DNA from: Planctomycetota bacterium
GTDB lineage: Bacteria; Planctomycetota; UBA1135; GCA-002686595
DNA: 64,000 bases
Assembly (NCBI GenBank): GCA_016714045.1
Contig: JADJNY010000002.1
Span: 842,565 to 906,564, forward strand
Direction of reading: 5' to 3'
Shown: positions 61,353-64,000 of the stretch, in pieces
How the letters are laid out: the number at the start of each line of letters is the position of its first letter
How positions within the stretch are numbered: the stretch's first letter is position 1
Program-made: the position numbers and the translations under genes
Notes under the pieces: generated by a model
What the model was told of the DNA's origin: nothing
Database searches by the model: none
Seen by the model: the letters and a program-made list of their open reading frames with translations, nothing else

Positions 61353-61884
61353 TCATGCCGGCGCTCCGCCCGAGCTCGTCGCGCGTCCTTCGACCGCGCG
61401 CAACGCGCAGACGTTCGCCGCGGCCCACAGCGGCGAGACGAGCACGACCGGCACCGCGATCCAGCTCCACGGATCGACCCACGTCGAAACGACCCACGCG
61501 AGGTCGATCGCCGACATCGCGAACACGCCGATCGCCCAGGCGCGGACGAAGCCGAAGGCGCCGCGACGCTGGGTCAGCAGCCGGACGGCTCCGATGAGCA
61601 GGAGCGCATTGAATACGACGCCGGAGGAGGGCCTCGACCGCGAGCGTCGCGACGCGTCCGCGATCGACTCCGGAGAGCTCAGCCCACGTCTCCGAGGCCC
61701 AGCGGCCGAGCGACGGTTCGGTGGCGGCGCGGACGAGGAGCGCGAGGCCCGCGAAGACGAGCAGCAACGTCGCGAGGAAGCCGAGCACGGCCCAGGCGAG
61801 GTCGACGATCGCGAACGCGAGCACGACGCCCGATGCGCGCGCGCTCGCGTGCGGTGCCTCGGTGGTCGTGAGGGCGATCGTCAT
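61353..61884 (-). pseudogene. Four-helix membrane protein, homopolymer frameshift
   Basis: MTIALTTTEAPHASARASGV begins a protein with strong hydrophobic helices (LAFAIVDLAWAVLGFLATLL then LVFAGLALL). The frame is disrupted at a GGG run at 61629-61631. With one base removed it continues SSGVVFNALLLIGAVRLLTQ, then RAWAIGVFAMSAIDLAWVVS and WIAVPVVLVSPLWAAANVCA to a stop at 61353, giving about 176 aa with four helices. I do not recognise the family. It follows the exported protein at 61922-63010 by 37 bp and is likely co-transcribed with it. Confidence 0.8.
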
Positions 61885-61921
61885 GGCGGAGTCCGGGCGC
61901 GCGCGACGGTCCGGCCGCGCG

Positions 61922-63010
61922 TCAGCGCACGAGCGCCGGCAGCGCGACGCTCTGGTTCTCGCGGTGGTCCTCGACGACGACGTCGATCGGGTCCTTCGTC
62001 GGCACCTGCTTCGCGTCGAGCAGCTTCGTGCGCACGAGCTCGTCGACGAGCGCGCGCCACGCCTTCGTGCGCGCCTCGATCGCGACGCTGACCTCGTTGA
62101 TGTAGTGCTGTCGGTCCTTCCACGCGTGGCGGACGTCGACCTGCGCGGCGAGAAAGCTCTTCGGATCGGGGTCCTTCGCGACCCAGCGCAGGAGACGCAG
62201 CGCGTGCTCCGCGTCGTCGAGGCCCTCGCTGCGTCCACCGACGCCGAACTCGCGCTCGCCGTGTACCTCGCGCGCGTACGCGATCGGCTGCGGGCCGTCG
62301 GCGAACACGGGCACGTCCTTCGCGGCGCCGCGGCGCAGCGAGTAGATCACCGTCGGGGGGAAGCCCTCGGGCGCCTTCAAGCTGCCGCAGCCGGTGCCCG
62401 ACATGTGCGACCCGCCGCCGCTGCCGCCGCCTTCGTCGAAAACGCGCACGGTGATGCGCACGCGCGCATCGGGAAGGAGGAGCGCGACGAGGCGCGCAGG
62501 CGCGCCCGCCGCGAGCAGGTTGTCGATCGCGATGCGCTCCTCGTTGCGCGAGCCCGCGCGCATGGAGCCGATCGCGTTCGCGTGGAGCGTCGTGTCGCGC
62601 GCGGCGAGCACGAGCGCCTGCGTGCGCACGCTTCCGACCTGCGTCACGCGCGCCAAGTCCTCCGCGGAGAGCCGCGCGTCGAGCCGAATCAGCGCATCGA
62701 CCTCCGCACGCAACACGAACGGCGTCGCGTCGTCGACGCGCGCACCGAGCGTGCGCCGCAGCGCGCTCACGAGGTCGGGCACGAGCTCGCGCGCGCCCGC
62801 CTCTGCCGTCTTCCACGCACCCCACGCGACCGCCGCGGACGTCGGCGCGTCGGCGAGCTTCGCGCGCAACGCGACGAGCGTCTCGGGCGGGACGCGCTGC
62901 ACGGGCGCGCGCGTCGGCGCGGGGTCTTGTGCGAACGAGGTGCGCGCGGTGGAGGCGGCGAGGAGCGCCGCGAGCGCGACGAGGAACCTGGAGCGGTTGA
63001 GCGTGAGCAT
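61922..63010 (-). CDS. Exported protein, function unknown
   Basis: 362 aa with a signal peptide (FLVALAALLAASTARTSFAQ). The body is helix-rich at first (VPPETLVALRAKLADAPTSA) and beta-containing later (PARLVALLLPDARVRITVRV, then FDEGGGSGGGSHMSGTGCGS). An insertion rich in Gly/Ser/His and one Cys follows, with YSLRRGAAKDVPVFADGPQP and REFGVGGRSEGLDDAEHALR. No known motif stands out. It precedes the frameshifted membrane protein, and the pair may form an envelope unit. A TAGCCT hexamer about 40 nt upstream may be the promoter. Confidence 0.75.
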   Translation of the reverse strand: MLTLNRSRFLVALAALLAASTARTSFAQDPAPTRAPVQRVPPETLVALRAKLADAPTSAAVAWGAWKTAEAGARELVPDLVSALRRTLGARVDDATPFVLRAEVDALIRLDARLSAEDLARVTQVGSVRTQALVLAARDTTLHANAIGSMRAGSRNEERIAIDNLLAAGAPARLVALLLPDARVRITVRVFDEGGGSGGGSHMSGTGCGSLKAPEGFPPTVIYSLRRGAAKDVPVFADGPQPIAYAREVHGEREFGVGGRSEGLDDAEHALRLLRWVAKDPDPKSFLAAQVDVRHAWKDRQHYINEVSVAIEARTKAWRALVDELVRTKLLDAKQVPTKDPIDVVVEDHRENQSVALPALVR

Positions 63011-63133
63011 GGGGAAGCCTCGACCCTCTCTACCGGGGAGAGCGCGTCCAGGCTACACCGCGAGCGCCCGGCAGGGCACGAATCGCGGGGCGTCAGGACT
63101 GTGCTCCGAGCCCTGGAGTCCCGTCCGAACGGG

Positions 63134-64000
63134 TCAAGATCCCGCGTCCGATCCGCCTGCGCCGAACCGGCCCAGGATCCTCGTCCTCCACACCAGGATC
63201 TCCGGGATCGCGAGGAAGTGCGCCGCCGCGACGAACGCGCCGCTCGCGAGGCCGCCGAGCAGGAGCGTCTGGAAGACGGCGCCCGTGAACGAGCTCGACG
63301 TCGGGATCGCGATGCTCACGACCGTGCCGACGGCCCAGCCCACCGCGAGCGCCACGACCGACTTCGCGCCGAAGAGCTTCAGGCGGCGCAGCTCCTCCGC
63401 GTCGAACGCCGGGAGCTCTTTCGAGAGCTTCCACGCGAGCAGCGCGACGTACTGAGATCGCCATGCAGGCTCACCGCCGCGAGCGCGTGCGTGCCGCCGC
63501 TCCGTCCCGCGAACCAGTACACGGGGAACGCCGCGGCCGCGACGACCGTCCCGAGGATCGCCGGCAGCTTCGTGTTTCCGAGCGCGTAGAACCCGCGCGC
63601 GATCACCGTCTGCGCCGACCACGCGACGAGGCCGAGCGACACGAGCACGAGGCACGTCGCGATCTCGCGCACGTCGCGCTCCTCGAGCACGCGCCGCCCG
63701 TAGATCGCCGCCGCGATCGGCTGTCCCGCGGCCGACAGCGCCGCCTGCGCCGCGAACGAGAGCAAGACGAGGTGCCGCAGCGTTCCCACGAGCGTCGTGC
63801 GCAGCTCGACGAGCTTCTTCTCCGCCGCGAGCCGCGCGAGCGTCGGATACGCCGCGACGCCGGCCGCGAGTCCGAAGATGCCCATCGGCACCTTCATCAG
63901 GTTCTTCGCGTACGTCAGCGTGCTCACGGCACCCGCGCCGAGCTTCGAGCCCTCGCGCCGCAGGTACCAGTCGTCCACGACGACGATCGAGAACCCGATC
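63134..64000 (-). pseudogene. MurJ/MviN-like lipid flippase, partial and frameshifted
   Basis: The 5' part runs off the right edge of the window. The visible helical segments include LGAGAVSTLTYAKNLMKVPM, then GIFGLAAGVAAYPTLARLAA and ATCLVLVSLGLVAWSAQTVI, a signature of MurJ (lipid II flippase) and related MATE-fold exporters. The frame changes between about 63446 and 63462 (around AVSLHGDLS / SQYVALLAWKL) and continues with LPAFDAEELRRLKLFGAKSV through IPTSSSFTGAVFQTLLLGGL to 63134. Lipid II flipping is essential, so an error is more likely than a true knockout unless a second murJ exists. Confidence 0.78.

Noticed and set aside
1..64000. tRNA, rRNA, CRISPR array, transposase or prophage genes
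   Set aside because: Scanned for T-loop-like motifs, regularly spaced repeats and DDE/HUH/phage signatures; none found. A tool such as tRNAscan-SE would be decisive.

Overview
The window is about 70% GC. Its genes end nearly every codon in G or C, and most encode exported proteins: lipoproteins, signal-peptide proteins and beta-rich surface proteins. Several traits point to a Planctomycetota-type bacterium, probably a GC-rich lineage known mainly from metagenomes or environmental isolates. These are a dockerin/cohesin-like pair beside an ECF sigma factor, a VIT+VWA lipoprotein, a formylglycine sulfatase, a multiheme-cytochrome/HEAT fusion, FG-GAP and carboxypeptidase-regulatory-like secreted proteins, orphan pilin-like genes and many HEAT-repeat proteins. 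That assignment is inference. I found no rRNA, tRNA, CRISPR array, transposase or prophage.

Layout. 0-4.9 kb: a partial gene at the left edge, an exported MsrB-MsrA fusion, a CocE/NonD hydrolase, a small lipoprotein and a two-helix membrane protein. 4.9-10.2 kb: three tandem secreted paralogs, each exactly 358 aa, behind a PDZ-alpha/beta hydrolase; a decayed copy of the hydrolase 3' end lies between two of them. 10.5-15.0 kb: a leftward cluster of exported VOC protein, DGPF/YCII protein, ECF42-type sigma factor, second exported VOC lipoprotein and sulfatase. 15.1-19.0 kb: a rightward ECF sigma / membrane dockerin / cohesin-like / VIT-VWA operon ending in a long inverted repeat. 19.1-24.5 kb: cytochrome-HEAT fusion, TPR-like protein and AlkD-like repeat protein. 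24.5-32.2 kb: two SDR-fold proteins, a beta-helix protein, a frameshifted glycosyltransferase, a subtilase and a lipoprotein. 32.6-35.6 kb: a flippase and a DegT aminotransferase, divergent. 36.1-40.1 kb: two pseudopilin-like proteins, a PilX/GspK-like protein and a HEAT protein. 40.2-46.1 kb: a HAMP protein, a histidine kinase, a REC-kinase-REC hybrid lacking its phosphoacceptor His, and a degenerate-GGDEF/EAL protein. 46.2-51.0 kb: an isocitrate/isopropylmalate dehydrogenase-family enzyme, a large lipoprotein and a PhoX/DUF839-like gene split by an in-frame TAG. 51.2-56.7 kb: a HigBA-like toxin-antitoxin pair, an FG-GAP protein and a carboxypeptidase-regulatory-like protein. 56.8-64.0 kb: class IV aminotransferase, histidine ammonia-lyase, MFS transporter, GNAT, two exported or membrane proteins and a partial MurJ/MviN-like flippase.

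Two points affect interpretation. First, five genes carry one-base frameshifts (near 28053, 58616, 59623, 61630 and 63452) and one carries a nonsense codon (50701). Coding signal continues cleanly on both sides of each, so consensus errors from long-read sequencing are at least as likely as true decay. Second, several genes have a TAnnnT hexamer only 6-11 nt before the start codon and no Shine-Dalgarno sequence, which suggests leaderless or very-short-leader transcription.
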